DNA from: JBDTMT01 sp033764095
GTDB taxonomy: Bacteria > Desulfobacterota > Binatia > HRBIN30 > CADEER01
Length of the DNA: 59,643 nt
Direction of reading: 5' to 3'
NCBI GenBank assembly: GCA_033764095.1
Contig: JANRJF010000118.1
Coordinates: forward strand, 1-59,643
In this document: positions 13,823-22,584 of the stretch, piece by piece
How positions within the stretch are numbered: the first letter of the stretch is position 1
Layout: every line of letters begins with the position of its first letter
Notes under the pieces: generated by a model
Database searches by the model: none
The model's input: the letters and a program-made list of their open reading frames with translations, nothing else
What the model was told of the DNA's origin: nothing
Program-made: the position numbers and the translations under genes

Positions 13823-16492
13823 TCAGTGCGAAACCGTTGCCGGCGCCCGGTTCGCCTCGCGCATGATGAAGCGCGGCTTGAAGATCAGGATGAGCACCGG
13901 CGTCAGCGTCTGCGAGCCGACGTAACTGATCGCCATCCAGATGGCGAGCAGCAGGCCCATCTCGGCGTTGAAGCGGATGCTCGACGTCATCCAGAAGATG
14001 GTGCTGATGATCATGGTCACGGCGGTGAAGGTCACCGCCTTGCCGGAGGTTTCCAGCGCCTCGCGCAGCGCGTCGCGCAGGTCGCCGCGGATGCGGATCT
14101 CCTCGATCGTGCGGCTGACGATGTAGAGGCCGTAGTCGATGCCGAAACCGAGGCCGACGGTGACCAGCGGCAGGGTGTGGATGTTCACGCCGATGTCGTT
14201 CACCGCCATGTAGGCGTTGACCATGATGTTCGACAGCGCCAGCGGCGCCAGCAGGTAGAGGCCGGCGGCGAACGAGCGGTAGGTGAACAGCATGATCACG
14301 TACATGGTGAAGAAGCCGAGGAAGTTCATCAGCAGGTCGTTATTGACCAGCTCCTCGTTCGCCGCGGCGAGGGTGCCGATGAGGCCGCCGGCGAGCTTGA
14401 AGGCCGCCTTCCACGGCACCACGACGGTTTCCTCGACCAGCTGACCGTTGCGTTCCAGGCGCACGTCGACCAGCGTCTTGGCCGCGGTCTGCTTGTTCAT
14501 GCCGACGCGCAGGCTCTCGAGGTCGGTCACCTCGTTCTTGCCCAGCCCCTTGATGACGTCGCCCGGCTTGAAAGGCGACTCGCCGGTCTCGCGGTCGGTG
14601 GTGACCCACGACGGCCCGGCCTGCTCCCAGTTCACTCCCTGGACCTCTTTGATGACGACGCGGCCGTTGTCTTCCGCCACGGTCAGGCCGAGGTCGTCCA
14701 TCTGCGCGCCGAAGATGAACTGCTTCACGCGGTGGATGACGCGGCGGATGTTCTCGCCCTTGTGATCCTTGAGGAAGAAGGTGACGTGCGCCGTGGTATA
14801 GCTCGGGTCGACGTACTTCGCGGTCTCGGTCGGCGGCGAACCGGAGAAGTAGATGAAGAACAGCCCGCCGACGTCCACCCAGCTGTTGGGAATGACGCCC
14901 CACTTCGGCTCCAGTTCGTGGAACACCATGTTCACGGCGCGGATGATGTCGGCGAGCGAGAAGCTGTAGCCGATGCTCGGATCGCGCTCCATGGTGCGCT
15001 GGAACTGCTCCATGCGCTGGAGCATCTTCGGTTCCTTCATCGCGTCGCGGTCGTAGCCCTCGGCGACGACGATGAGCGGCTCGACGCCGCCGAACTTGTC
15101 CTGAATCGCCTTGTGGGAGACGTTGTACGGCGACTCGAGGAAGAGCAGCGGCGAGGCCGACGTGGGATCGCCGATGGTCAGCCCGCGCATGAAGTAGAGG
15201 CCCACCACCGAGCAGGCCAACCACGCGATGATCGTCACCGCCACGCCGGTGCGGGTGAGCAGCTTCTGTACGAAGCGGTTGATCAGCTTGCGGAAGCCGC
15301 CGCGCTCGCGCAGCAGCACCAGCTCCGGCTCCGGCGCCTTCAGGTAGTAGTAGACGATCGGGTTGAGCAGCACTTCCGAGATGGTGATGGCGAGGATCCA
15401 CCACGACGCGGTGATGGCGAGCTTCTGCAGCATGATCACCGGCACCAGCAGGATGACCAGCACGCCGAAGGCGTCGGTGCTGATGCCGGAGAGCATCGGG
15501 ACGAACAGCTCGCCGAACGACGCGACGATGGCGCGCCGTTTGTGCCAGCCGGATTTCTCGAACTCCTCGTAGTAGCGGTCGTGCATCTGGATGGCGTGGC
15601 TGACCGCACGCGCGGTGATGAGGAACGGCATCACCAGCATCAACGGGTCGAGCGCCAGGCCGATGAGATGAATGAAGCCCAATCCCCAGAAGGCGGCGAT
15701 CAGGCCGGTGATGGTCGGTCGCAGGGCACCGCGCCAGTCGTGGAAGTACATCCAGCGCAGCACCCACTCGATGCAGTAGGTGACCACCAGGATGAAGAAG
15801 ACGTCGCCGGCGTAGTTGTACACCCAACCGTACAGGCGCGGCTCGCCGGCGACGAAGATCTTGGTGTTGCTGTCGACGAACGGGTCGACGACGTTGGCGT
15901 TCACCTCCCCGAAGATGCGTTGGTAGTCGAGCTTGCCCTCGATGAAGTTGGCGCGGATCAGCGCCGCCTTGTCGTCGAGCGAGACCAGCAGGCCGTAGAT
16001 GTTCTCCGAGTTGTGGACGTTGCGCCGGATGAGGTTGGCCTCTTCCTGCGTCTTCACCTCGCCGGTCATCACCGGTTGGGCGCGCATGGTGCCGCCGGCG
16101 GCGACCTTGAGGTAGCGCACGGTGCGGTGCGCGATCGAGTCGATCTGGTTGTGGTTGACGCCGTAGACCTTGTCGAGGCCCTCGGTCATCTTCCAGATCT
16201 TGTTCAGCGTCTCCGGGGTGAAGATGGTGCCGTCCTTCACCTCGATCATGATCATGATGTTGTTGGCGCCGCCGAAGGTGCCGGAGAAGCGGTTGTGGAT
16301 CTTGATGTACTCGTGATCCTGCGGCAGCAGGTCGCCGAAGCTGGTGACCAGGCGTAGCTGGAACGCCCAGAAGGCGAACAGCGCGGTGACCAGGATGACG
16401 ACGATCGACACCGGGTGGCGGTAGTCGATCAGCTTGTCGCCGAGCCAGTAGAGGAGGCGCTTGTCCTTGGGGACGTCGTAGTCGAGTGCCAT
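13823..16492 (-). CDS. RND/MMPL-superfamily exporter with a PDZ-like insert
   Basis: This 889-residue inner-membrane protein has a first helix at about 28-48 and two halves, each with a periplasmic loop and a helix bundle. In the second bundle, LPLVTVGLGFGIDYGLYIVSR contains the acidic residue typical of RND proton relays. It resembles the predicted-exporter group of the RND superfamily (related to HpnN and MmpL), not the AcrB group. At about residues 625-690, inside the second periplasmic loop, there is a PDZ-like segment (FKPGDVIKGLGKNEVTDLES, then VDVRLERNGQLVEETVVVPW). It forms one operon with the YCF48-like lipoprotein upstream and two small membrane proteins downstream. The substrate is unknown; lipids or hydrophobic compounds are typical. 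Confidence 0.85.
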   Translation of the reverse strand: MALDYDVPKDKRLLYWLGDKLIDYRHPVSIVVILVTALFAFWAFQLRLVTSFGDLLPQDHEYIKIHNRFSGTFGGANNIMIMIEVKDGTIFTPETLNKIWKMTEGLDKVYGVNHNQIDSIAHRTVRYLKVAAGGTMRAQPVMTGEVKTQEEANLIRRNVHNSENIYGLLVSLDDKAALIRANFIEGKLDYQRIFGEVNANVVDPFVDSNTKIFVAGEPRLYGWVYNYAGDVFFILVVTYCIEWVLRWMYFHDWRGALRPTITGLIAAFWGLGFIHLIGLALDPLMLVMPFLITARAVSHAIQMHDRYYEEFEKSGWHKRRAIVASFGELFVPMLSGISTDAFGVLVILLVPVIMLQKLAITASWWILAITISEVLLNPIVYYYLKAPEPELVLLRERGGFRKLINRFVQKLLTRTGVAVTIIAWLACSVVGLYFMRGLTIGDPTSASPLLFLESPYNVSHKAIQDKFGGVEPLIVVAEGYDRDAMKEPKMLQRMEQFQRTMERDPSIGYSFSLADIIRAVNMVFHELEPKWGVIPNSWVDVGGLFFIYFSGSPPTETAKYVDPSYTTAHVTFFLKDHKGENIRRVIHRVKQFIFGAQMDDLGLTVAEDNGRVVIKEVQGVNWEQAGPSWVTTDRETGESPFKPGDVIKGLGKNEVTDLESLRVGMNKQTAAKTLVDVRLERNGQLVEETVVVPWKAAFKLAGGLIGTLAAANEELVNNDLLMNFLGFFTMYVIMLFTYRSFAAGLYLLAPLALSNIMVNAYMAVNDIGVNIHTLPLVTVGLGFGIDYGLYIVSRTIEEIRIRGDLRDALREALETSGKAVTFTAVTMIISTIFWMTSSIRFNAEMGLLLAIWMAISYVGSQTLTPVLILIFKPRFIMREANRAPATVSH

Positions 16493-16516
16493 GGAGTCTC
16501 CCGCGTCGTCCCGTGA

Positions 16517-17581
16517 TCAGCCCAGCGCCCGCAGCCAGGTCTTGCCGCCGTCGGTGGTGTGCAGAATGGTACCGAAGCCGCCCACGACCCAGCCGTCGTT
16601 CTTGTCGCGGAAGTAGACGCCGCGCAGCCAGGTGTTGACCTCCTGGCCGAGCGACACGCGCTGCCACGGCTCGCCGGTGGAGGACTGGTGCACGACGACG
16701 CCGGCGGCGCCGACCGCCCAGGCGGTGGTGTCGGGGAAGATGAACGGCTGGTAGAGCGGATCGCCGGTGCCGTCCTTGAGGTCGAAGTCTTCCCAGTTCC
16801 ACTTGGTGCCGCCGTCGCGGGTGCGCGCGATCTTGGTCTCGAGACCGGCGACGACGCCGTTCTGCGCGTCGCTGAAGGCGGCGCCGAAGAAGGTCGGGAT
16901 GTCGAGCGCGTCGAGGTAGCCCTCGGCGCCGATCAGCGATTCCTGCTGGGTGCGCCAGCTGGCGCCGCCGTCGGTGGTCTTCCAGATGTTGCCGAACTCG
17001 CCGATGATCCAGCCGGTGTTGGCGTCGGCGAACTGCACCGCGTAGAGCACCGGCTCCTGCGCCAGCAGCGCCTCGTCGGCCGACAGCTTCTCGTCGCGGC
17101 CGATCTTCGCCTGCGACCAGGTCTTGCCGCCGTCGCTGGTCTTCAGCCAGGTAGCCTTGTCGCCCACCGCCCAGCCGTGTTGCGCGTCGAGGAAGAAGAC
17201 ATCGAACAGGTACACGGTGACGCCGCTGATCTGCCGGCTCCAGGTCTTGCCGCCGTCGCTGCTGTGCAGGATCAGGCCGTCCTGGCCGACGATCCAGCCG
17301 TTCTGCGGATCCGGAAAGCGCATCGCGTACAGGGCCTTGTCGGAGCCGCTGTTGATCAGCGACCAGGTGTAGCCGGCGTCCTCGGTCATCAGGATCTTGC
17401 CGGCGTAGCCGGAGACCAGGGCCTTGTTCTCGTCCAGCGCGACCACGTCGTAGAAGCGGTCGGCAATGGTGATCTTGCGCGCGTCGGCCGGCGGGATGTC
17501 CTCCAGCACCTCGTGATGGCAACCGAGGGCGCCGCTCAGGAGGGCCGCAAGCCCGCAGGCCGACAGCCAGGATCTGTGCAT
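16517..17581 (-). CDS. YCF48-like beta-propeller lipoprotein
   Basis: This 354-residue protein starts at the ATG at 17581, chosen for its GGGGGGAG box and proper lipoprotein signal (LLSGALGC, Cys21). It contains repeated Asp-box motifs (SSDGGKTW, TSDGGKTW, TTDGGASW, TRDGGTKW, TTDGGKTW), as in YCF48/HCF136-type propellers, and WIVGQDGLILHS-type blades. YCF48 assists photosystem II assembly in phototrophs. In heterotrophs such proteins often neighbour RND/MMPL exporters, as here with a 24-base gap. It probably sits in the periplasm as a partner of the exporter. Confidence 0.85.
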   Translation of the reverse strand: MHRSWLSACGLAALLSGALGCHHEVLEDIPPADARKITIADRFYDVVALDENKALVSGYAGKILMTEDAGYTWSLINSGSDKALYAMRFPDPQNGWIVGQDGLILHSSDGGKTWSRQISGVTVYLFDVFFLDAQHGWAVGDKATWLKTSDGGKTWSQAKIGRDEKLSADEALLAQEPVLYAVQFADANTGWIIGEFGNIWKTTDGGASWRTQQESLIGAEGYLDALDIPTFFGAAFSDAQNGVVAGLETKIARTRDGGTKWNWEDFDLKDGTGDPLYQPFIFPDTTAWAVGAAGVVVHQSSTGEPWQRVSLGQEVNTWLRGVYFRDKNDGWVVGGFGTILHTTDGGKTWLRALG

Positions 17582-17674
17582 GAGACTCCCCCCTTTGTGG
17601 TTCCGACGCGCCGCAGACAAGTGGTTGGAAAAGCTGGCTGCTCCTAGCGGGGCCGAAAGCGGGGTGTCAAGGAA

Positions 17675-17813
17675 GCAGCCGTCAGCCGTCAGCCTTCAGC
17701 TATCAGCCATCAGCTGAGGCAGGAGCAGATCAGCTTCGGATCGGCTGTTGCGGCCCGTCCCCCCCAAGCTAGGGATGCAGGAGCTGAAGGCTGACGGCTG
17801 ACAGCTATCAGCC
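17675..17813. repeat. Word palindrome, CAGCCGTCAGC family (second copy)
   Basis: The left arm (17675-17716) repeats CAGCCGTCAGCC/TTCAGC/TATCAGCC words. The right arm (17782-17813) carries GCTGAAGGCTGACGGCTGACAGC. This is the same family as 6150-6350 but with different word order and spacing. It sits 9 bases past the stop codon of the gene ending at 17823. Confidence 0.8.
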
Positions 17814-17822
17814 GAGCGGAAG

Positions 17823-18266
17823 CTACTTCTCCTTCGGAAACCACTTGCCGACGTCGGTGGGCTCGACGATCTGCTGCTGATTGACCTTCCAGCGTCCGTC
17901 TTCCTTGACCAGCGTGTACAGCTCGTACTCGGTGACCCCGAGCTGGTTCAGGAACTTGTCCTGCGAGCTCAAAATGTTGGGGACCAGCGCCTTGTCGCCC
18001 TCGAGCTTGCCGGGGAAGATCTTGAACTCGAAGATCTTCACCTCCGCCATCTGCATCATCCACTGCTGTTCCTTGACCCAGTCCTCCTTGCTCTTGTTCT
18101 GGGCCATGTCGCGCGTCACCAGCGGATACGCGGCGTTGAAGTCCCCCGCTTTGAAGGCGATCAGGTACTGTTTGACCGTCTCCTCCGGCGTGGCCGGCGC
18201 GGCAGGATCAGCGGCGCGCGCCGCGACGGCGAGGGTGAGAACGAAGAGTGCGGCAAGTAGGCGCAT
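17823..18266 (-). CDS. Small exported protein with an NTF2-like fold (predicted)
   Basis: This 147-residue protein has a signal peptide (LLAALFVLTLAVAARA). The mature part begins with ATPEETVKQYLIAFKAGDFNAAY, the usual opening of NTF2-like or DUF4878-type domains, and ends with TLVKEDGRWKVNQQQIVEP, the typical final strand. It is probably periplasmic and monocistronic. No catalytic residues can be assigned. It is relatively Lys-rich for this neighbourhood. Confidence 0.65.
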   Translation of the reverse strand: MRLLAALFVLTLAVAARAADPAAPATPEETVKQYLIAFKAGDFNAAYPLVTRDMAQNKSKEDWVKEQQWMMQMAEVKIFEFKIFPGKLEGDKALVPNILSSQDKFLNQLGVTEYELYTLVKEDGRWKVNQQQIVEPTDVGKWFPKEK

Positions 18267-18278
18267 GCGTGCTCCAAG

Positions 18279-18365
18279 AAGGCTGTTAGGCTGCTGGCTG
18301 TTAGGCTGTTAGGGAGAAATTTTCAGACCCCCTAACAGCCTAACAGCCAACCGCCTAACAGCCTT
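18279..18365. repeat. Word palindrome, GGCTGTTAG family
   Basis: The left arm (18279-18314) repeats GGCTGTTAGGCTG and the right arm (18328-18365) repeats CCTAACAGCC, with a short AT-rich loop. The right arm ends three bases from the ptsP stop codon. The same family recurs at 48235-48320. It could act as a bidirectional terminator hairpin. Confidence 0.85.
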
Positions 18366-18367
18366 CC

Positions 18368-20785
18368 TCAGTGGTACGTTTCCATCAGATCGATCACGTC
18401 CAGCGCGCGCATCTCCTCGAAGACGTGGCGCTTGACGTCTTTGACGGTGTCGAGCGCCAACGCCTCGGCGGCGACGCGCGCGGCGGCGGTGAGGTCGACC
18501 GAGCGGATGAGGCGCTTGATCACCGGGATGAAGAAGGCGCTCATGCTCAGGTCGCGCAGTCCCATGCCGACCAGCAGCAGGGTCGAGACCGGGTCGGCGG
18601 CCATCTCGCCGCACAGCGACACCGGCTTGCCGGCGGCGTCGGCAACCCGCACGACGCTGGCGACGGCGCGCAGCACCGCCGGGTGCAGCGGCTCGTAGAG
18701 CGAGGCGACCTTGCGGTTGTTGCGGTCGACGGCGAGCAGGTACTGGATCAGGTCGTTGGTCCCGAGGCTGAAGAAGTCCACCTCTTGAACGAAGCGATCG
18801 GCGAGCTGCACGGCGGAGGGCACCTCGACCATCATGCCGATCGGGATGGCGTCGTCGAACGGCCGCCCCTCGCGGCGCAGCTCGGCCTTCGCCTCCGCGA
18901 TCATCTCCTTGCTGCGCCGCAGCTCCTCCAGGCTGGAGATCATCGGCAGCATGATGCGCATGCCGCCGCGCGTGCTGGCGCGCAGGATGGCGCGCAGCTG
19001 GGTGCGGAAGACGTCCGCCATCTCCAGCGAGATGCGGATCGAGCGCCAGCCGAGGAACGGATTGTCCTCGCGCGGCACGTTCATGTAGGCGGGGTACTTG
19101 TCGGCGCCGAGGTCGAGCGTGCGCACGGTGAGCGGCAGGCCCTGCGCCGCCTCGGCGACGCGCTCGTAGAGCGTCACCTGGTCCTCCTCGGGGAGGAAGT
19201 CGCGGTGGCTGAGGAAGGCGATCTCGGTGCGGTAGAGGCCGACGCGGTCGGCGCCGTGGCGATGCGCCAGCGGTAGGTCGCCGAGCAGGCCGATGTTGGC
19301 GCCGAGCATCACCCGGCAGCCGTCGCGCGTCACCGCCGGCAGCTCACGCAGGTTGTCGAGCTCGCGGTTGAAGGCGGCGTACTCGGTCTTCAGGCGGCCA
19401 TACTCGCGCAGCACGTCGGCGCTCGGATGCACGTAGATGGTGCCGGAGTTGCCGTCGACGATCAGGTGGTCGCCCTCGCGCACCTCGTCGAGGCGCTCGA
19501 CGCCGACCACGGTCGGGATCTCCAGCGACTTGGCGAGGATCGAGGCGTGCGAGGTGGCGCCGCCGGCACCCATGACGATGCCCTTCAACTGCTCGGGATC
19601 GATCAGCAGGATGTCCGACAGCGTCAGCTCCGGGGCCAGCAGCACCACCGCGCTGGCGAAGGAGCGGTCGCGCTCGGCGACGCCGAGCAGGTTGCGCAGC
19701 GCGCGCTGGCCGATGTCCTTGATGTCGACGGCGCGCTCCTGCAGGTACGGGTCGGCGAGCCCGGCGAACTCCTCGACCATGGCGCTCACCACCCGCTCGA
19801 GCGCCACCTCGGCGCTGGCGCCGCCGGCGATCTCGCGCTCGACGCGCAGGCGGAAGGTCTCGTCGGTGAGCATCAGCCGTTGCGTGTCGAACAGCGCCGC
19901 GTCGATCTCCGGAAAGGAACGCTGCACGCGCGCCTTGAGGCGGTCGACCTCCTCCGCCGACTGCTCGATCGCCGCCTGGAAGCGCGCCAGCTCCTTGCGC
20001 GGCGCGCGCGGCTTGCGCTGCGGGATGCTGGCGAAGCTGACCTCGGGCTCGAGCAGGTGGGCGCGGCCGATGCCGAAGCCCGGCGCCGCCGGCACCCCGA
20101 CCAGCCGGTTGGCGGTCACCGGCGCCTCCTGCGCGGCGGACGGCTGGGTGCGCTCGTAGGCCTGCAGCTTCTTGATCGCGTCGAGCATGCGCTGCTGGTA
20201 GCCGCGCCGCTCCTCTTCCTTGTGCTCCAGGCTCTGCAGCAGGCGCAGCTGGACGAGCAGGCCGCCGACCGGCACCGCCACCGCCTTCATCAGCCGCACC
20301 TCGTCGCGGGTGAAGCGGCGGCGGCGTGAGGTCTGCACCACCAGCACGCCGACCGCCTCGCGCCGGTCCATGATCGGCACGCCGAGGAACGAGTGGTAGC
20401 GCTCCTCGCCGGTCTCCGGGAAGTACTTGTAGCGCGGGTGCGCGAGCGCATCGATCGCCATCACCGGCTCGTGCTTCTCGATGACGTAGCCGGTGAGGCC
20501 CTCGTCGACCCCCATGCTGACCTGGCTCACCGCCGCCTGGTCGAGGCCGCGCGTCACCACCATCTGCAGCCGCTTGGGCTCCGCCTCGTAGCGGTAGACC
20601 GAGCAGACCTCCATATCGAGCCGCTCGGCGACCAGGTTGACGATGCGCTCCAGCGTCGCCACCAGGTCGCCGGATTCGCCGATCAGCGTCCCGATCGCCT
20701 CCAGCAACAGCAGCCCACGCCCGCGCCCCCGTCCATGCGGGTCCACCCGGCGCGATGCGGTCGCCTCGGTCAGTGCGCGTTCCAT
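18368..20785 (-). CDS. ptsP: PtsP: GAF-domain phosphoenolpyruvate-protein phosphotransferase (nitrogen PTS enzyme I)
   Basis: This protein is 805 residues from the ATG at 20785; longer frames upstream read through a repeat palindrome and lack coding character. A GAF domain occupies about 28-180, followed by the enzyme I N-terminal helical domain (about 228-380). Next comes the phosphohistidine swivel domain (GGATSHASILAKS, His413) and the PEP-binding TIM barrel, with EDNPFLGWRSIRI, FFSLGTNDLIQY and LCGEMAADP (active-site Cys). It transfers phosphate from PEP to an NPr-type HPr in the nitrogen PTS, and the GAF domain lets glutamine or other small molecules modulate it in known systems. No HPr or EIIA gene is in this window. 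Confidence 0.93.
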   Translation of the reverse strand: MERALTEATASRRVDPHGRGRGRGLLLLEAIGTLIGESGDLVATLERIVNLVAERLDMEVCSVYRYEAEPKRLQMVVTRGLDQAAVSQVSMGVDEGLTGYVIEKHEPVMAIDALAHPRYKYFPETGEERYHSFLGVPIMDRREAVGVLVVQTSRRRRFTRDEVRLMKAVAVPVGGLLVQLRLLQSLEHKEEERRGYQQRMLDAIKKLQAYERTQPSAAQEAPVTANRLVGVPAAPGFGIGRAHLLEPEVSFASIPQRKPRAPRKELARFQAAIEQSAEEVDRLKARVQRSFPEIDAALFDTQRLMLTDETFRLRVEREIAGGASAEVALERVVSAMVEEFAGLADPYLQERAVDIKDIGQRALRNLLGVAERDRSFASAVVLLAPELTLSDILLIDPEQLKGIVMGAGGATSHASILAKSLEIPTVVGVERLDEVREGDHLIVDGNSGTIYVHPSADVLREYGRLKTEYAAFNRELDNLRELPAVTRDGCRVMLGANIGLLGDLPLAHRHGADRVGLYRTEIAFLSHRDFLPEEDQVTLYERVAEAAQGLPLTVRTLDLGADKYPAYMNVPREDNPFLGWRSIRISLEMADVFRTQLRAILRASTRGGMRIMLPMISSLEELRRSKEMIAEAKAELRREGRPFDDAIPIGMMVEVPSAVQLADRFVQEVDFFSLGTNDLIQYLLAVDRNNRKVASLYEPLHPAVLRAVASVVRVADAAGKPVSLCGEMAADPVSTLLLVGMGLRDLSMSAFFIPVIKRLIRSVDLTAAARVAAEALALDTVKDVKRHVFEEMRALDVIDLMETYH

Positions 20786-20846
20786 AGGTGTGGGTCGGGA
20801 AAGGTCGCGAAACGTATAGCCCAGCGGCAGCGGAGGCGACAACGAG

Positions 20847-20950
20847 ATGGCGGATGGCTTATGGCGGATGGCCCATGGCCACATGGCCTGTCGCCTATCG
20901 TTCGGAACAACCTCGACTCCGACGATAAGCCACAAGCCATGGGCCATCAG
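20847..20950. repeat. Word palindrome, GGCGGATGGCTTATGG family
   Basis: The left arm (20847-20890) repeats GATGGCTTATGGC/CATGGCC words and the right arm (20928-20950) carries the complement (GATAAGCCACAAGCCATGGG). It lies one base past the stop codon of the DUF493 gene and upstream of ptsP. It is read as a false N-terminal extension of PtsP. A half copy of the word is at 9428-9450. Confidence 0.8.
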
Positions 20951-20951
20951 C

Positions 20952-21218
20952 TCAAATGTAAAGCAGCACCTCCGGCTCCGCCTTCAGCGCCGCATAGACC
21001 TCCTCCAGCTGCTCCTGGCGGTCGACCCACTGCACGATCGTCAGGCTGACGTACTTGCCGCCGGACGAGGCGCGCTCGGAGACCGCGTCGGCGTCGAGCG
21101 GGCCGAAGGTGGCGGCCACGATGGCCTGCACGCGCGCGCTGAAGATGTCGTTCTGCCGGCCGAAGATCTTGAAGGTGTACTCGCAGGGAAAGGTCTGCAG
21201 GGTGTCGGTCTGGTTCAT
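20952..21218 (-). CDS. DUF493 (YbeD-like) family protein
   Basis: This 88-residue protein matches the DUF493/UPF0250 pattern: FPCEYTFKIFGRQNDIF, then a helix, GGKYVSLTIVQWVDRQEQLEEVYAAL and a final VLLYI. Members are small ferredoxin-like alpha/beta folds, with an ACT-like regulatory role suggested but not proven. Its start overlaps the stop of the upstream zinc-ribbon gene (ATGA at 21215-21218), so the pair is translationally coupled. Confidence 0.85.
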   Translation of the reverse strand: MNQTDTLQTFPCEYTFKIFGRQNDIFSARVQAIVAATFGPLDADAVSERASSGGKYVSLTIVQWVDRQEQLEEVYAALKAEPEVLLYI

Positions 21219-21514
21219 GCGTCATCCGTCTCGGCTGCCGCCTCGCGCTCGGGGCGAAAGCGGCGCTCGCGTTCGGCCCGGACCTCCGGGCGTCGATAGC
21301 AGTCGGCGCAGGTGGTGACGTCGAAGCGATCATACAAGCGCACGTAGGTCTGGCCGCGCGTGCGCTCGTCGCCGACCAGCTCGGTCACCTCACCGTGCCC
21401 GCTGTACAGCGTGTAGTAGTCGACCCGGTAGTCAGTGCGCGTGTGCCGGGTGGCGAACACCGGCCGGCCGCAGGTCTCGCAGCGACCCTCGACGCGTCCC
21501 TCCGGCGCTGCCAT
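21215..21514 (-). CDS. Small zinc-ribbon-like protein
   Basis: This 99-residue protein has two CxxC pairs (CETCGRPVF near the N-terminus and CADCYRRPE near residue 74) that could bind one zinc ion. Between them lies a Tyr-rich strand region (TDYRVDYYTLYSGHGEV), and the C-terminus is a charged helix. I recognise no named family. It is coupled to DUF493 by a 4-base overlap. Confidence 0.6.
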   Translation of the reverse strand: MAAPEGRVEGRCETCGRPVFATRHTRTDYRVDYYTLYSGHGEVTELVGDERTRGQTYVRLYDRFDVTTCADCYRRPEVRAERERRFRPEREAAAETDDA

Positions 21515-21578
21515 GCCGGGCAGTCTACGCGGCGCGAGCGCATGCGGCTATGGGTTCATGCGGATGCGGCTCCGCGCC

Positions 21579-22463
21579 TCACTCGGCTGCGGGCGTGGCA
21601 GTCGCCAGACGTCTGCCGAGCAGGATCCACCAGCCGCGTACGACACGCGCTCGCTCCTCAGTCGATCCGCCGTTGACGATCGATCCGAACGAGCGGCCGG
21701 TGAGCCGAATCAGCACGAGATCGAGCACGTCGACCTGTTGCTGGGGCGTATACTGCGCCTCAGCCTCCCCAATGCTCGTGCCGCCGGCGCCCGGCACCCG
21801 CAGCACGCGGCCCGGATACGGCTTGGTCGCCGAGTCGAGCGCACACACGATGTACGGCACCGCCGCCGATCCCAGCGCTTCGAGCTGACTCATCGCGGCA
21901 GTCGCGGCGACCTCGCTGACCGACAGGTCGTCGATCAATCCCACGACCTTTTCGTGAAGCGCGTTGCCCTCGGGGCATAGCTGATTCCGCGCCGCGCGAG
22001 CACGATCGTAAGCCTCGACATTGCGCTTCGCTTCGGCGGCGATCGCCTCGGCCCGATCTGAACTATAAGGCTCGAGCGCTTCCTCCAGTGCTCCGGAGAG
22101 CAACAGGATGCTGCGCTGCGCACCGTATTCTGAGACGAACGTGATCACGTGCTTGGCGTTGAGCCTTCGCAGATACGCGAGCTGCTGTTTCGACATGACG
22201 GCGAGACTGACGTCAAAGCTCGTTTCCGGACATCCGCCGGTGAGCGGCGCGCAATTCGTAAACTTGAGCGAGAGCTCGAATGGCGGTTCTTCTTCTGGCT
22301 CCCTAAATGCCAGACCGGCCGCAACCACTCGATCGGCTGAGGCGAGGAGCTGCCACTGCGGAGCCTCGGACGCGCTCAGCGCCGGCGAACCGGCCAGCCA
22401 TGCCGTCAAGACGGTCACGGCTCGGATCGCCTGGAGCTCACGACGTCGGCTCGCAATCTTCAC
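21579..22463 (-). CDS. Exported protein of unknown function, atypical base composition
   Basis: This 294-residue protein starts with GTG at 22463, supported by GAGAGG five to six bases upstream. It has an N-terminal hydrophobic signal (AVTVLTAWLAGSPALSASEA). The mature part includes FELSLKFTNCAPLTGGCPETSF, a strand/helix segment with KHVITFVSEYGAQRSILLL, and AALGSAAVPYIVCALDSA-like helices that resemble a short HEAT-type piece. I cannot name the family. Codon use is visibly less GC-saturated than in the neighbours (many A/T third positions), which suggests a later acquisition. It stands alone between the zinc-ribbon gene and the kinase. Confidence 0.6.
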   Translation of the reverse strand: MKIASRRRELQAIRAVTVLTAWLAGSPALSASEAPQWQLLASADRVVAAGLAFREPEEEPPFELSLKFTNCAPLTGGCPETSFDVSLAVMSKQQLAYLRRLNAKHVITFVSEYGAQRSILLLSGALEEALEPYSSDRAEAIAAEAKRNVEAYDRARAARNQLCPEGNALHEKVVGLIDDLSVSEVAATAAMSQLEALGSAAVPYIVCALDSATKPYPGRVLRVPGAGGTSIGEAEAQYTPQQQVDVLDLVLIRLTGRSFGSIVNGGSTEERARVVRGWWILLGRRLATATPAAE

Positions 22464-22584
22464 TTGATCCTCTCGTACGTGTGGCTCGCGATCCCGCGGC
22501 CGAGCGCCAGCGAACCCTTCTCGTGTGGCGGCGGCCGATCCGCAAGCTGGGAGTTCCCCGTACTCGACGCGCTCAACCCTACCG

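Noticed and set aside
12140..16357. Very long open frame on the plus strand opposite the ABC and RND genes (similar ones at 9540-12725 and 23989-27294)
   Set aside because: High GC makes stop codons rare on the opposite strand. The translations are Arg/His/Asp-biased with no domain, while the minus-strand frames carry clear motifs.
18279..18365. Word palindromes considered as CRISPR or attachment sites
   Set aside because: Each has inverted arms with internal words and no unique spacers; no integrase or cas gene lies near any of them.
20786..20947. N-terminal extension of PtsP (54 residues)
   Set aside because: It is translated from the ATGGCTTATGG palindrome; the family-like protein starts at 20785.
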